In this document: positions 52,440 through 61,898 of the stretch, piece after piece
Layout: each line of letters starts with the position of its first letter
Numbering within the stretch: the first letter of the stretch is position 1
The notes under the pieces: generated by a model
Seen by the model: the letters and a program-made list of their open reading frames with translations, nothing else
Told to the model about the DNA's origin: nothing
Database searches by the model: none
NCBI GenBank assembly: GCA_002306075.1
Contig: DBRW01000030.1
Location: 29,683-93,682, forward strand
From: Synergistaceae bacterium UBA1358
GTDB taxonomy: Bacteria > Synergistota > Synergistia > Synergistales > Synergistaceae
DNA length: 64,000 nucleotides
Reading direction: 5' to 3'
Made by a program: the position numbers and the translations under genes

Positions 52440-53126
52440 ATGGGATATATGGATAACTTTAAAACTTCTTTGAATCAGGTCTTTCGGCTTCCATCCAATG
52501 AAGAGGCCGATTATGAAGAAATGGTCGATGATAATGACGGGTCTCCTGAAGAAGCAGAAGTCTCCGAAGGAATAGCGACTGCCAAAGACGGCGTCAGGCA
52601 GAAATATTTCTCCAAAGCTCAGGGCAGCCGGTATGAAGACAAAGCCTCGACGTTTGCGGGAGACGGTAATTCCGTCATCTCGGCAGACACCCGGATCGTC
52701 GGAAAGATAATCTCAAACGGCAACGTGCTTGTCGGCGGAGACGTCGAAGGCGACATCGTGGCAAAGGGTGATGTCCGGGTAAAGGGAAAGGTCAGAGGAA
52801 ACATCTCGGCGAACAGGATCGAACTGAGTGAATGCTCGGTGCTCGGAAATATCCGTGCCGAAGCCTCCCTGGCAGTCGATGCCGCTTCAGAGGTCATCGG
52901 CGACATAGAATCCGGGGACACCACAATAGACGGCAAGATAAAAGGCAACGTAACGTCAACAGGTGATGTAGTGTGCAAGAAAAATTCTTTTATCCTTGGA
53001 AATGTCTCCTCCGACAGCATTTCCATTGAGAAGGGCTCTGTGGTCTGCGGCGAGATCCAGATAAAGTGCACGGAAAACGCGGACGAGGTCTTTTCAAAAT
53101 ACTTCAGTGCCGGAAAACAAGAATAG
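52440..53126 (+). CDS. Bactofilin (polymer-forming cytoskeletal protein)
   Basis: 228-residue bactofilin. A disordered acidic N-terminus (about 1-75) is followed by a right-handed beta-helix core of about 120 residues with short repeats (VGGDVEGDIVAKGDVRVKGKVRGNISANRIELSE, then VIGDIESGDTTIDGKIKGNVTSTGDVVCK) and a short tail. Bactofilins polymerise on the membrane without nucleotides and often position cell-wall enzymes; here it follows a membrane-anchored glycan deacetylase by two bases, a pairing that suggests it localises that enzyme. GGGAGGAG precedes the ATG. Confidence 0.93.
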   Translation: MGYMDNFKTSLNQVFRLPSNEEADYEEMVDDNDGSPEEAEVSEGIATAKDGVRQKYFSKAQGSRYEDKASTFAGDGNSVISADTRIVGKIISNGNVLVGGDVEGDIVAKGDVRVKGKVRGNISANRIELSECSVLGNIRAEASLAVDAASEVIGDIESGDTTIDGKIKGNVTSTGDVVCKKNSFILGNVSSDSISIEKGSVVCGEIQIKCTENADEVFSKYFSAGKQE

Positions 53127-53154
53127 TAAAGGGTATCAAATTTTCAGATTCATC

Positions 53155-53195
53155 GCGGGCATTTACTGAACGGTCAGACTGCCCGCATTTTTATT
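53155..53195 (+). terminator. Terminator after bactofilin gene
   Basis: GCGGGCA and TGCCCGC arms enclose CTGA-ACGG-TCAG, followed by ATTTTTATTT. Confidence 0.82.
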
Positions 53196-53332
53196 TATCC
53201 CAATGATCACGGATGGCCGATTTTATGGACCAAAAGCCGCCGGTCTGATCTGTTTGCCGGAGGGACACACCGGATAACATAACGGATAATCTGAATGATC
53301 CATCGCAATTGAGGATCCAGGAGGTCTGCCAA

Positions 53333-55330
53333 TTGAGAAGATCTGTCACGATAACACTTTCCCTGGTCTCATTGTTGTTTTTTACATGGCATGGAACGGC
53401 CTTCGCTGAAGAGCGGCGCTACGATGTCGCGGTGATAGGCGCGGGCTCAGGCGGATGCTCGGCGGCAATACAGGCGGCCAGGATGGGGATGTCTGTCGCC
53501 CTTGTAGAGGAATCCGACTGGACAGGCGGACAGATGACGGGAGCCGCCGTCTCGACGATGGACGACAAGACAAAGACCCGTACCGGAATATACCTTGAGT
53601 TCATAACAAAGGTCCGTGAATATTACTCCGCACGAAATACAAATTACAATATCTGCTACTGGGGAAGCGACACCATCGCATTTGAGCCATGGGTCGGCCA
53701 GATGATCTTAAAGGATATGCTCGGACAGGCCGGACCTATCGACATCATACTGAAAGCCAAGCTTCTCTCTGCAAAAGTGGCGGATAACACGATCCGCTCC
53801 GTCAATGTACAGGTCGACGGGAAAAATATCAACGTTTCAGCCAGGGTCTTTATCGACGCTACGGAATGCGGGGATCTCATCGCCCTTTCCGGCGCCATGT
53901 ACCGGGCAGGAAACTCCGTGTCCCCCAATATAGATAAGAACGCGATCATTCAGGACATCACATACCCCGCAGTGATCAAACGTTACAGAGAGGGGCTGCC
54001 TCCAGAGCTTAAGGTACAGGGTCCTCCTCCGCGATATACGGACTACCTTTTCGAATTCAGGATGACCATCAGGAAAAACGGAAACACGTGGCCGGGGCAA
54101 TATCCTTTCAGCCCGGTCGTACACAATGCCTACCGTGCGATACCAGACCCTTCGAACAGCGCCTTCATTGACGGAGGAAAGCCCGAAACGTGGCCAAAGA
54201 TCTCAAAAACTGCGATCAACTGGGCAAACGACTACCCTGGAAAGAGCGGAAGCATCCCGGGCCTTTCTGTGGAATTCCTTGAAAGCCCGAACTTCAGGGC
54301 CCTTGCCACCAAAGAGGCGATGCTCAAGACTCTCGCATTCCTGTACTACCTCCAGACGGAGCTGGGCCTGTCCGACTGGTCCGTCGACAACAGGCAGGGA
54401 TACGGAGGCTGGTTCAGCACCGATTGGGCAAACTGGGCGGAGATCCCGGAAAGATATCACCCTATCCTCTCCCATTTCCCCCCCTTTCCGTATTTGAGGG
54501 AAAGCAGAAGGATCGTGGGGATAAAGACTATGACAGTTGACGACATAATAAGAGATGAGAAGCTCGGCAGGACCCTCGTCTCAAAACCGCACAGCCTTGC
54601 CCTCGGAGAATATCCGATAGATATACACGGAAACAACGACAGCATCTACCTGGAGACAGACCTGGGCGAAACCAGGGAGAAGATCCCGAACGACTGGGAG
54701 GGAGAGGGAGGGCTCTTCCAGATACCGTTTGAGATCTTCGTGCCGGAAAAAATGGACGGGCTTGTCGCTGCAGAGAAAAATATATCCGTTTCAAGAGTCG
54801 TTAACGGCTCGACAAGGCTTCAGCCCGTAACGATGCTGACGGGACAGGCCGCCGGAGCCATCGCCGCCCTCGCTGTAACGGAAAAAGTCCAGCCCAGAAG
54901 GCTCCGGCCGATCGCTGTCCAATCCGAGCTTTGGAGGGCGAAGTGCCGTCTCTCCCTCTTTGACTTTGAGGACGTCCCTAATTACTCTCCGTCATGGGCC
55001 GGGGTCGAGGCTGCGATGCTCTACGGCTTTATGGACCCGCTTTCGGAAAGGTTCTTCGGCGTATATGATGAAATGCACTGGGTCGAGGTGAGGGACGTCT
55101 TCAGAAAGGCTTTCGGGATCGAAAAGTTTCCAAGAAAAGAGCTTCAGGGAGCGGTCACTCAGGAGGATCTGTCCGTATGGATAGGAGAACTTTTCGAAAA
55201 AGATATTGCAAGATACCGCGGAATCATAGACGGCCTGGTGGGAGACAAGCCGCTCACTAAAGGAAAGCTCGCTGCTACGGTGCTTGCACTGATGAAAGCC
55301 GCTCCCGAACAAGGCGACAAAAAGAAATAA
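53333..55330 (+). CDS. Secreted FAD-dependent oxidoreductase with SLH-like C-terminus
   Basis: 665 residues. Signal peptide about 1-25 (cleavage at GTAFA). The Rossmann motif DVAVIGAGSGGCSAAIQAARMGMSVALVEESDWTGGQMTGAAV follows at once, characteristic of the FAD_oxidored (PF12831) group; VFIDATECGDL and SRVVNGSTRLQPVTMLTGQAAGA are its second and C-terminal FAD blocks. From about residue 540 a separate region resembles a surface-layer homology repeat (FEDVPNYSPSWAGVEAAMLYGFMDP). Start is TTG 53333, eight bases after GGAGG; an upstream TTG at 53309 precedes that site. Substrate unknown. Confidence 0.9.
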   Translation: MRRSVTITLSLVSLLFFTWHGTAFAEERRYDVAVIGAGSGGCSAAIQAARMGMSVALVEESDWTGGQMTGAAVSTMDDKTKTRTGIYLEFITKVREYYSARNTNYNICYWGSDTIAFEPWVGQMILKDMLGQAGPIDIILKAKLLSAKVADNTIRSVNVQVDGKNINVSARVFIDATECGDLIALSGAMYRAGNSVSPNIDKNAIIQDITYPAVIKRYREGLPPELKVQGPPPRYTDYLFEFRMTIRKNGNTWPGQYPFSPVVHNAYRAIPDPSNSAFIDGGKPETWPKISKTAINWANDYPGKSGSIPGLSVEFLESPNFRALATKEAMLKTLAFLYYLQTELGLSDWSVDNRQGYGGWFSTDWANWAEIPERYHPILSHFPPFPYLRESRRIVGIKTMTVDDIIRDEKLGRTLVSKPHSLALGEYPIDIHGNNDSIYLETDLGETREKIPNDWEGEGGLFQIPFEIFVPEKMDGLVAAEKNISVSRVVNGSTRLQPVTMLTGQAAGAIAALAVTEKVQPRRLRPIAVQSELWRAKCRLSLFDFEDVPNYSPSWAGVEAAMLYGFMDPLSERFFGVYDEMHWVEVRDVFRKAFGIEKFPRKELQGAVTQEDLSVWIGELFEKDIARYRGIIDGLVGDKPLTKGKLAATVLALMKAAPEQGDKKK

Positions 55331-55344
55331 ATTATTTGATACTC

Positions 55345-55384
55345 AGGCAGCCTTGCTTATGACAAATATGCGGCCGCCTTTTTT
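55345..55384 (+). terminator. Terminator after FAD oxidoreductase gene
   Basis: AGGCAGCC and GGCCGCCT (one mismatch) with TTTTTT directly after. Confidence 0.72.
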
Positions 55385-55500
55385 GATCTTTGCGCCCGAT
55401 GATTTGTATTGAACTCAGTTTTCTGCCTGATGTATGATTGACGGAAACACAGGATCGAGATGAAAGGTCCTGCAGCCGGAAGAGGGAGGCCGATCGCTGT

Positions 55501-56976
55501 ATGAAAAGATCCATAAAGATCGCTTTGATCTCCCAAGCCCTCCTGATATGTATTATGGCAGCCTCTTCAGAAGCCCTTTCCATATCCATACTCTCTCCCT
55601 CTCCGGAAGAGCAGGTCCTTGAATCAGGAAGGGACTTTTACGTCATAGGCAGGATCGACCGGGAAGGCCTCGCTCCCGGTGAGCTGCCCTTCGATATAAG
55701 GGTCGATGTTGCGGAAACAGGGCTTGTCCGGGACGGGAAGATCATTCCCGTCAGGACCGTGCGAAGCAGTGTCGACCCCCTGACCGGGCTGACGCCTGAA
55801 AGGAATATCTGTTACCGCTACGAAGGAAAGGCTCCGTGGGTGGCAATCGACCGCGAAACATTATCAAAATTTCCTCCCCCCGACATCATTTACAGGCACG
55901 GAGATCCTGAGAGCTTCTATGATCCGTCATTAAAGGCCGCCGTGACGGAAGATCGGTTCGCAGTTCTTATACAGGGCGGTGTGACAAAAGATCAAGACAC
56001 CGGATATTCATACCCGGAAGATCTGGGATGGAAGCTCTACAGGATAATAGTCACCGCAGAGGCGGGCGGAAAGATCCTTGCAGCTGCTGAGGCGGACGTA
56101 ATGTTCGGGACTGTGCAGGAAAAGGTCCTTGCCAGGTTTTCGCCCGATGAACACATGAGGGAAGTCGTCTCTTTCGCCGAAGAAAAGGGGCTCCGTCTAT
56201 ACAGGGACCTCTTCCCGGGATACTGGAAATGCGACGACGGTTCAGTCTACGAGATCCCGCGCCGATGGAGGGCCAACGATGCCCTTGAGTATGTCGCTGG
56301 AAAGGTACACGCCGTGATCTACAATATCAGCGAGAAGAGGTGCGCGACCCAGGAGGTCGAGATCGGGCGGATGGCCTTCGAGGGGTGGCTCGACTCAGAG
56401 GATGTCGTCTACTATCACTATGACACCGGAGAACCGGCCCTGAGGTTCGGCACATGGTACGGTACAGAGACGAAGAAAGGGAAGCTTGTCCCGTTTGAAA
56501 GCGGGGACAGGCTGGAGATCGTACGTGTAGAGAAGGGCGATATCAGGGACCGGTATTATCCGGAGGACACTGTAGAAGACGTTGACTGGAATATCGACGA
56601 TTCGGTATCCGCAGATCCGGGCATGACGATCGCGGTCTGCGGGACCGTCACACCCATCCAGCCGATGCTGTCTGAGGTAATCCCGAACGATGACGGCACC
56701 TATGAAGTGGGAAACCGCATAAGCAATATCAGATACAGGTTTGTCGACATGATCGAAGGCATCCTGTACGAACAGTCAAAAGAGGTCTTCCTGCAGAGGA
56801 ATTACAGAAGATCCCGGGGAGAACAGTCCCTTGATTCGATATTTGAATTCCGCCACACCATAGATCTCCCTGAGATCCTCAACGGAAGGATAGTGACCGT
56901 TTTCGTCGACGCCTTCGATAAGAAGGGCGATAAGGTCGAAGGGAGTTCGGAGGCCTTCTATCTTCGGGTAAGGTAG
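55501..56976 (+). CDS. Secreted protein of unknown function, 491 residues
   Basis: Not recognised. Signal peptide about 1-25 (cleavage near SSEA). The N-terminal mature region (LSISILSPSPEEQVLESGRDFYVIGRIDREG) looks like an Ig/carbohydrate-binding-like beta domain of the kind found in surface proteins. The rest is long and mostly beta, without low complexity or repeats, and with few cysteines. ATG 55501 follows GGGAGG. It lies after the secreted FAD oxidoreductase, separated by a terminator, so the two may be regulated separately although both are exported. Confidence 0.72.
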   Translation: MKRSIKIALISQALLICIMAASSEALSISILSPSPEEQVLESGRDFYVIGRIDREGLAPGELPFDIRVDVAETGLVRDGKIIPVRTVRSSVDPLTGLTPERNICYRYEGKAPWVAIDRETLSKFPPPDIIYRHGDPESFYDPSLKAAVTEDRFAVLIQGGVTKDQDTGYSYPEDLGWKLYRIIVTAEAGGKILAAAEADVMFGTVQEKVLARFSPDEHMREVVSFAEEKGLRLYRDLFPGYWKCDDGSVYEIPRRWRANDALEYVAGKVHAVIYNISEKRCATQEVEIGRMAFEGWLDSEDVVYYHYDTGEPALRFGTWYGTETKKGKLVPFESGDRLEIVRVEKGDIRDRYYPEDTVEDVDWNIDDSVSADPGMTIAVCGTVTPIQPMLSEVIPNDDGTYEVGNRISNIRYRFVDMIEGILYEQSKEVFLQRNYRRSRGEQSLDSIFEFRHTIDLPEILNGRIVTVFVDAFDKKGDKVEGSSEAFYLRVR

Positions 56977-57090
56977 TCCCGGTATCAAATATCCATTTGT
57001 CCCTTTTGTTGTATAATGTCCCGGTCCATCTTTGATGTACGAAAGGATTGGTTTGCTATCACCAGACCGGCGGATACGGGAAACAGACAG

Positions 57091-58437
57091 ATGCAGATAG
57101 ATCAGGAGAAGATACCGAAGCTCCTGATCCATTTTGCGTTGCCTGCCATGATCGGAATGATAGCCGGAGCTGTCTACAACATCGTCGACCGCATCTTCGT
57201 TGGGAGATACGTAGGAACAGACGGACTTGCAGCCACCACCCTCTCCTTTCCGGTCATGCTGCTCATGTTCTCTTTCTCTCTCCTTATAGGTGTAGGCGGA
57301 TCGTCAAGGGTGGCCATATTGAGGGGAGCAAGGAAACAGCGCCCCGCCGAACAGGCCCTCGCACACACGCTGACGCTTCTTGCGGCAGTAGGCTTTGCCG
57401 GGATGGCACTCAGCATATTCGGTGTCGACTCTCTCCTGCGGCTTTCGGGCGCCGGTGAAGAGATACTGCCCCTGGCAAGGAATTATCTTCGCATCATCCT
57501 TATCGGAGGCCCTTTGGCGCTTATGGGACACGGCATAAACTCCCTCATCAGGGCATGCGGGGCCCCGCGATATGCGATGGGGACACAGATACTCGGCGCA
57601 ATTGCGAACATCCTGCTTGATGCGCTTTTCATAGCAAAAATGGGAATGGGCGTAGAGGGTGCGGCTTTGGGTACCGTACTCGCACAGGGAGCCTCGGCAG
57701 CATGCGGACTGTGGTTCTTCTACTCCGGTTCAAGCCCTCTCAGGATAAGGCTCCGCTTCCTTGTCAGGCTGAAGATGAAGGTAATAAGAAAAATCTGTGC
57801 CGTCGGCAGCTCTCCGTTCGTTACAGAGCTCTCCTTCGTTTTCTATATGACGCTGATGAACAACATGGTGAAAAAATACGGCGGAGACATCGGGCTCTCT
57901 GCAATGGGCGTATTCCTGAGCCTTGACTCTATACTCTTCCTTCCCGCACTTGCCATCGGAGAGGCCGTACAGCCGGTCATAGGGTACAACTACGGTGCGG
58001 GAAAGCCGGACAGGGTCATCGGCGCCATAAAATATGCAATTTACTTGGTCTCTTCTCTGTATCTTCTGAGCTTCGCCGTTGCCGAGACCTTTGCCCGGGA
58101 GATGATCTTGCTCTTCAATAACGATCCGGAGCTGCTGGCGATCGGAGTCCCGGGGATGAGGATCGGCTATATCGGTATCGTGTTCATGGGTGTGACGATA
58201 GTTACCAATTCGGCCCTTCTGGGCCTTGGAAAGGCAAGAGAGGCAATAACTCTGTCCGTATTCCGGCATGCGGTCTTCCTCTTCCTTCCCCTTATCGTCC
58301 TGCCCAGATATTTCGGCCTTTGGGGCGTTTGGATGTCTTTTCCCGTAGGCGACATCTGCGGTTGCTTCGTCGCATCGTTCTTTCTGAAAAGGCTGTTCAA
58401 ATGGCTTGAGGGAGACTCAGCTCTCTTTATCGAATAA
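57091..58437 (+). CDS. MATE-family multidrug/cation antiporter
   Basis: 448-residue transporter with 12 membrane helices in two MatE repeats (about 10-165 and 235-395). The opening KIPKLLIHFALPAMIGMIAGAVYNIVDRIFVGRYVG is the classic MATE start, and PLALMGHGINSLIRACGAPRYAMGTQILGAIANILLDALFI the signature middle block. An in-frame ATG exists at 57016, but it overlaps TATAAT at 57012-57017, which looks like the -10 element; transcription would then begin past it, so the ATG at 57091 is preferred. Exports drugs or metabolites against Na+ or H+. Its 3' end overlaps that of the converging phoU by 21 bases. Confidence 0.9.
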   Translation: MQIDQEKIPKLLIHFALPAMIGMIAGAVYNIVDRIFVGRYVGTDGLAATTLSFPVMLLMFSFSLLIGVGGSSRVAILRGARKQRPAEQALAHTLTLLAAVGFAGMALSIFGVDSLLRLSGAGEEILPLARNYLRIILIGGPLALMGHGINSLIRACGAPRYAMGTQILGAIANILLDALFIAKMGMGVEGAALGTVLAQGASAACGLWFFYSGSSPLRIRLRFLVRLKMKVIRKICAVGSSPFVTELSFVFYMTLMNNMVKKYGGDIGLSAMGVFLSLDSILFLPALAIGEAVQPVIGYNYGAGKPDRVIGAIKYAIYLVSSLYLLSFAVAETFAREMILLFNNDPELLAIGVPGMRIGYIGIVFMGVTIVTNSALLGLGKAREAITLSVFRHAVFLFLPLIVLPRYFGLWGVWMSFPVGDICGCFVASFFLKRLFKWLEGDSALFIE

Positions 58438-59178
58438 GGTTTTCGGCCTGCCTTTCTCCTGCGCCTTCTTGAGTGTAAGGGGGGATATCCCCGTAGCGAT
58501 GAACGATACCCTCTCCGCAAGGTTCAGCACGTGATCGGAGATACGGGAGAGGTGCCTCAATATCAGTATAACGGCGCAGAAAAGTTTCATCCTGTCGCTT
58601 CCGCAGACCTTTTCGGAGGCAATGATCCCGTCAAGCATCGAAACAGCGTCGTTCCTGGTCTTCTTTATCAGCTTCCTTCTCTCCCGTGTGGCACATATGA
58701 CCGTTTCGTCCTCTGCTTCAAAGGCCTGCATGACCTCCTCGATCATTTTTATATTCTCTTCTGCCATTTTTTCAACGAAAGGCATCATCTCACCGGGAAA
58801 AGTCAGACCCTCGGGAAGGTCCCTCACTCCCATCGCGATGTTGACCGCCTGGTCCCCTATCCTTTCAAGGTCCACTATGATCTTCATGACAGAATAGACG
58901 AAACGAAGATCCTCGCGCATAGGCTGCCTCGTTGCGATCGAATAGAGGCACTCCTGATCGATCTGCTCTTCTTTTTCATCTATCAGGTCGTCTTCCCCGA
59001 TAACTTTTTCAGCAAGTACTGCATCTCCCGATCTGAGCGCGCGGACCGCTTTTTCGATTGAGGCTGCCGTTATCTGTGACATCTCTTCAAGAAGAGTCCG
59101 AAGTCTCTCCTTATCCGCGGCGTACAGATATCTCTGGAGGCTGTTCTGCTTTTTATCTTCTCCGTTGTTATCCGACAT
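58417..59178 (-). CDS. PhoU-like phosphate regulator
   Basis: 253-residue cytoplasmic helical protein with two PhoU repeats (about 20-115 and 125-215). Each has the acidic metal-binding E-x3-D patterns (VIGEDDLIDEKEEQIDQECL; FEAEDETVICATRERRKLIK) and IIVDLERIGDQAVNIA / HLSRISDHVLNLAERV, the PhoU signatures. It is coupled to the Na/Pi symporter gene 28 bp upstream rather than to pstSCAB. Start at ATG 59178 after GGAGGGG; longer frames run into the symporter gene. Convergent and overlapping with the MATE gene. Confidence 0.92.
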   Translation of the reverse strand: MSDNNGEDKKQNSLQRYLYAADKERLRTLLEEMSQITAASIEKAVRALRSGDAVLAEKVIGEDDLIDEKEEQIDQECLYSIATRQPMREDLRFVYSVMKIIVDLERIGDQAVNIAMGVRDLPEGLTFPGEMMPFVEKMAEENIKMIEEVMQAFEAEDETVICATRERRKLIKKTRNDAVSMLDGIIASEKVCGSDRMKLFCAVILILRHLSRISDHVLNLAERVSFIATGISPLTLKKAQEKGRPKTLFDKES

Positions 59179-59206
59179 TCCTACCATCCCCTCCATAAAC
59201 GTTCTC

Positions 59207-60817
59207 TCAGCAGGGACCCTCGTTTCCGGGCATCTTATGCAGCTCTTCGTCCTCCGCCAGGATCTTTGACATTCCAATAAGACCCTGCATCAGAGATATC
59301 ACCCTTATTGCTCTGGAAATGTTTCTTCCGTAAGAATAATCGCCGGTGAGCGCGTTTCTTATCTCCCGGCACAGATCACCGTATTCTTTTTCCAGTTTAC
59401 CTGTATCCTCAATAAGTCCCCTCTCTCCTATCACGAACGCTCTCAGGCTTGTACGCATTATCTTTCCCGAGAGATCGGTCCATTCGTTCCAAAGCTTTTC
59501 TCCGGACCTCTCCCTCAGCGTCAGGTATGCGTCTTCATCCAGAAGTATTTCGCTGATCTCGCCGCAGAGGATCTTGGACATCGAACGAAGTATGGACATC
59601 GTTCTGCTCACCGACGCAAATTTTTCCTGAAGCTTCATATCCTCTCCGCCGGCCCTGATCCTGTAGGAGTAGTCCTGGCATGTTCTGCTGAGTTCTTCTA
59701 TCGCGATCGGCAGCTTATAAAAGAGTTCACTGTCCCTCTCCGCCGGCATCATCAGCATATGCATATAGGCTTCGATGCAGTTCGAAAGCCTGGTCATCTC
59801 TTTCGACAGCAGCAGTACAGCGACCGTAGGGACCGAAAGCAGCTCTTCCTCTATATACATGGGCTGCTCCAATTCTCCCGAGGCCGTGACAAGCCGTGCT
59901 GACAGCGCGCTGAGCGATGAAGAGAAGGGCAGTACGATCGCTATGTTGAACAGGGCGATCAATATCTGGCCGCATACGAGCTCCTGGACTGTATCGAGGC
60001 CCGCCCCGCTCAACAGCCTGTGGACGAAAGGGATCAAAAGGGCAAATGCGGCCGTGCCGGTCAAATAGTACACAGAAGAACAGAAACCCAGCCTTCTTGC
60101 GCTCAGCCTTCCCCCAAATGCCGAGGCGATCGCGAAGAGGGATGACCCGAGATGGGCTCCGAGTGCGACCGGCAGCGCCGATGCCGCCGGAAGCGCGCCG
60201 GAAATGGCCATTGCTATCCCAAGTCCGATTATCGCAGACCTGCTTTGGAAGGCGGCCGCAAAAACAAAGGCAGCGGTCCCGATGACCGGAGGGGAAGATG
60301 ACCAGGACAGTACGGTATCCTTGAACATCGCATCCTCAAAAAGTGATACCGCTCCCATCTTCAGAAACATCATGCCTAAGAAAATGATGGTGATGCTCTC
60401 CATGATCCCTCCAAAGAGGCGGACCTTCCTGTTCCGCATTTTACTGAGAAAAAAGGCCCCTGCAAAAAGGGCCGGTGCATAGCCGAATATATTGAGGCTG
60501 AGAAAGACCGAGACCAGCGTTCCTCCGAGACTTGCCCCCATGACCATCAAAAGCGAGCCGGCAAGAGTGAGTATCCCGGCGTCGACGAAACCGACCCCGA
60601 AAGAAATCGCGATGGCGCTGCTTTGCGTCACAGCGGCAAGGAAGGCACCGAGCAGGAAGGAACCGACTCCGCTCCCGCTCATCCTCTCTATGTTCTCTCT
60701 CAGGCTTCCGCTTATGTCATGTCTGAAAAAACGGGTACTTTCCTGCGCTCCGTAGAGAAAGAGCGCAAGTCCGCCTATTATGCTCACGATACTGCCGCCG
60801 ATCTCCGTCTCACTCAC
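59207..60817 (-). CDS. Na+/phosphate cotransporter with PhoU-like tail
   Basis: 536-residue Na/Pi symporter of the NptA/PhoU type. The first half has about nine helices with two inverted QSS-type repeats: AAVTQSSAIAISFGVGF and AAAFQSRSAIIGLGIAM; in the second copy QSS reads QSR, a visible departure. GGLALFLYGA at the start is the family opening. The C-terminal half (about 335-536) is a soluble helical PhoU-like domain. Middle gene of ppx-npt-phoU; phosphate released from polyphosphate or taken up with Na+ would be managed together. Confidence 0.92.
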   Translation of the reverse strand: MSETEIGGSIVSIIGGLALFLYGAQESTRFFRHDISGSLRENIERMSGSGVGSFLLGAFLAAVTQSSAIAISFGVGFVDAGILTLAGSLLMVMGASLGGTLVSVFLSLNIFGYAPALFAGAFFLSKMRNRKVRLFGGIMESITIIFLGMMFLKMGAVSLFEDAMFKDTVLSWSSSPPVIGTAAFVFAAAFQSRSAIIGLGIAMAISGALPAASALPVALGAHLGSSLFAIASAFGGRLSARRLGFCSSVYYLTGTAAFALLIPFVHRLLSGAGLDTVQELVCGQILIALFNIAIVLPFSSSLSALSARLVTASGELEQPMYIEEELLSVPTVAVLLLSKEMTRLSNCIEAYMHMLMMPAERDSELFYKLPIAIEELSRTCQDYSYRIRAGGEDMKLQEKFASVSRTMSILRSMSKILCGEISEILLDEDAYLTLRERSGEKLWNEWTDLSGKIMRTSLRAFVIGERGLIEDTGKLEKEYGDLCREIRNALTGDYSYGRNISRAIRVISLMQGLIGMSKILAEDEELHKMPGNEGPC

Positions 60818-60841
60818 CTCCCGCCGTCAGATCTGTTTTTT

Positions 60842-61747
60842 TTACATGTTCAGCAAAACACCGTGCCTGAGGCCCCTGTCGCTGACGACCGCCTCGCTGC
60901 ACCCGCAAGACTTCATCGCATATCTTATGATGCATGCTCCGGCAAGGATAATGTCGGCTCTTTCCGGATCGAGGCCTGTCATCTTTCTTCTTTCACCGCG
61001 GCTCGCGGCCGAATATTCACCTATCTGCCTGTCTATCTCTTCCTCCGACAGTATAGTGCCGTGCGCTTCTGTCGGATCATACTTCTCCATCCTTTTGAAC
61101 ACCGAAGCCATCGCCGTCGCGTTTCCCCCGATGGCTACTGCCGTCTCCGCCCTGAACGGCGCCCTTGCTTCGGCAAAAAGAGCTTTTAACTCATTATCGG
61201 CATTGACCAGGTCCTCCCGTGACACTACATCTTTTGAGAAATATTTTTCTGTGAGCGTAAGCGCTCCGATCTTCAGGCTCGAACGGCATACGATCTCTCC
61301 TTCGCGTGCAAAGACCAGTTCGGTGCTTCCGCCTCCTGTGTCGATCATACAGCAGTTTTTGACCTTCCACTGATCGAAGCCCGACAGGGCGCCCAAAAAC
61401 GAAAGGACCGCCTCATCCTCACCGGAAAGCACCTCTGCCTCGATCCCGGTGCGCTCCCTGATCCTGCGTAAAAAATCCTCTGCGTTCAAGGCCGTACGCA
61501 GCGCCATAGTTCCGACTATCCGTATCTCTGCGGCACCGCTCGTTTTCGCGTCCAGAACGAATCCCTCTGCCGTTTCCGCACTCCTCAGAAGTGCCTGCGG
61601 GCTTATCCGGCCCGTCTTGCCGAGTCCTTCACCCAGTCTCGTTATCTTCACCCAGTCTTTGTGCACCGCGGATATATCCCCGCAGCATACGTCCGCAAGC
61701 AGGTACTTGATCGAGTTTGTTCCGATATCTATGACCACCTTGATCAT
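60842..61747 (-). CDS. Ppx/GppA-family exopolyphosphatase
   Basis: 301 residues, the short form of the Ppx/GppA phosphatases with only the two actin-like ATPase domains and no HD domain. VVIDIGTNSIKYLLAD (phosphate 1), VGTMALRTALN, LSGEDEAVLSFLGAL, MIDTGGGSTELVF (phosphate 2) and the catalytic Glu within GEDEAVLS are all there. It removes phosphate from polyphosphate or the gamma phosphate of pppGpp; the short form leans to exopolyphosphatase. First gene of the phosphate unit, 24 bp upstream of the symporter. Confidence 0.92.
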   Translation of the reverse strand: MIKVVIDIGTNSIKYLLADVCCGDISAVHKDWVKITRLGEGLGKTGRISPQALLRSAETAEGFVLDAKTSGAAEIRIVGTMALRTALNAEDFLRRIRERTGIEAEVLSGEDEAVLSFLGALSGFDQWKVKNCCMIDTGGGSTELVFAREGEIVCRSSLKIGALTLTEKYFSKDVVSREDLVNADNELKALFAEARAPFRAETAVAIGGNATAMASVFKRMEKYDPTEAHGTILSEEEIDRQIGEYSAASRGERRKMTGLDPERADIILAGACIIRYAMKSCGCSEAVVSDRGLRHGVLLNM

Positions 61748-61898
61748 TTTATTTCCCCTTCTTGAATTTCACTTTGGCAATACACTAAATTGATTATAAC
61801 CTCACGTAAATAGGGCTGCAATAAAGCTGTGGATTATGCCATTTTGTCATCAATGCTGTAGAATTATGTGCGGATCTGCCATATCGGAGGGACGGGAC

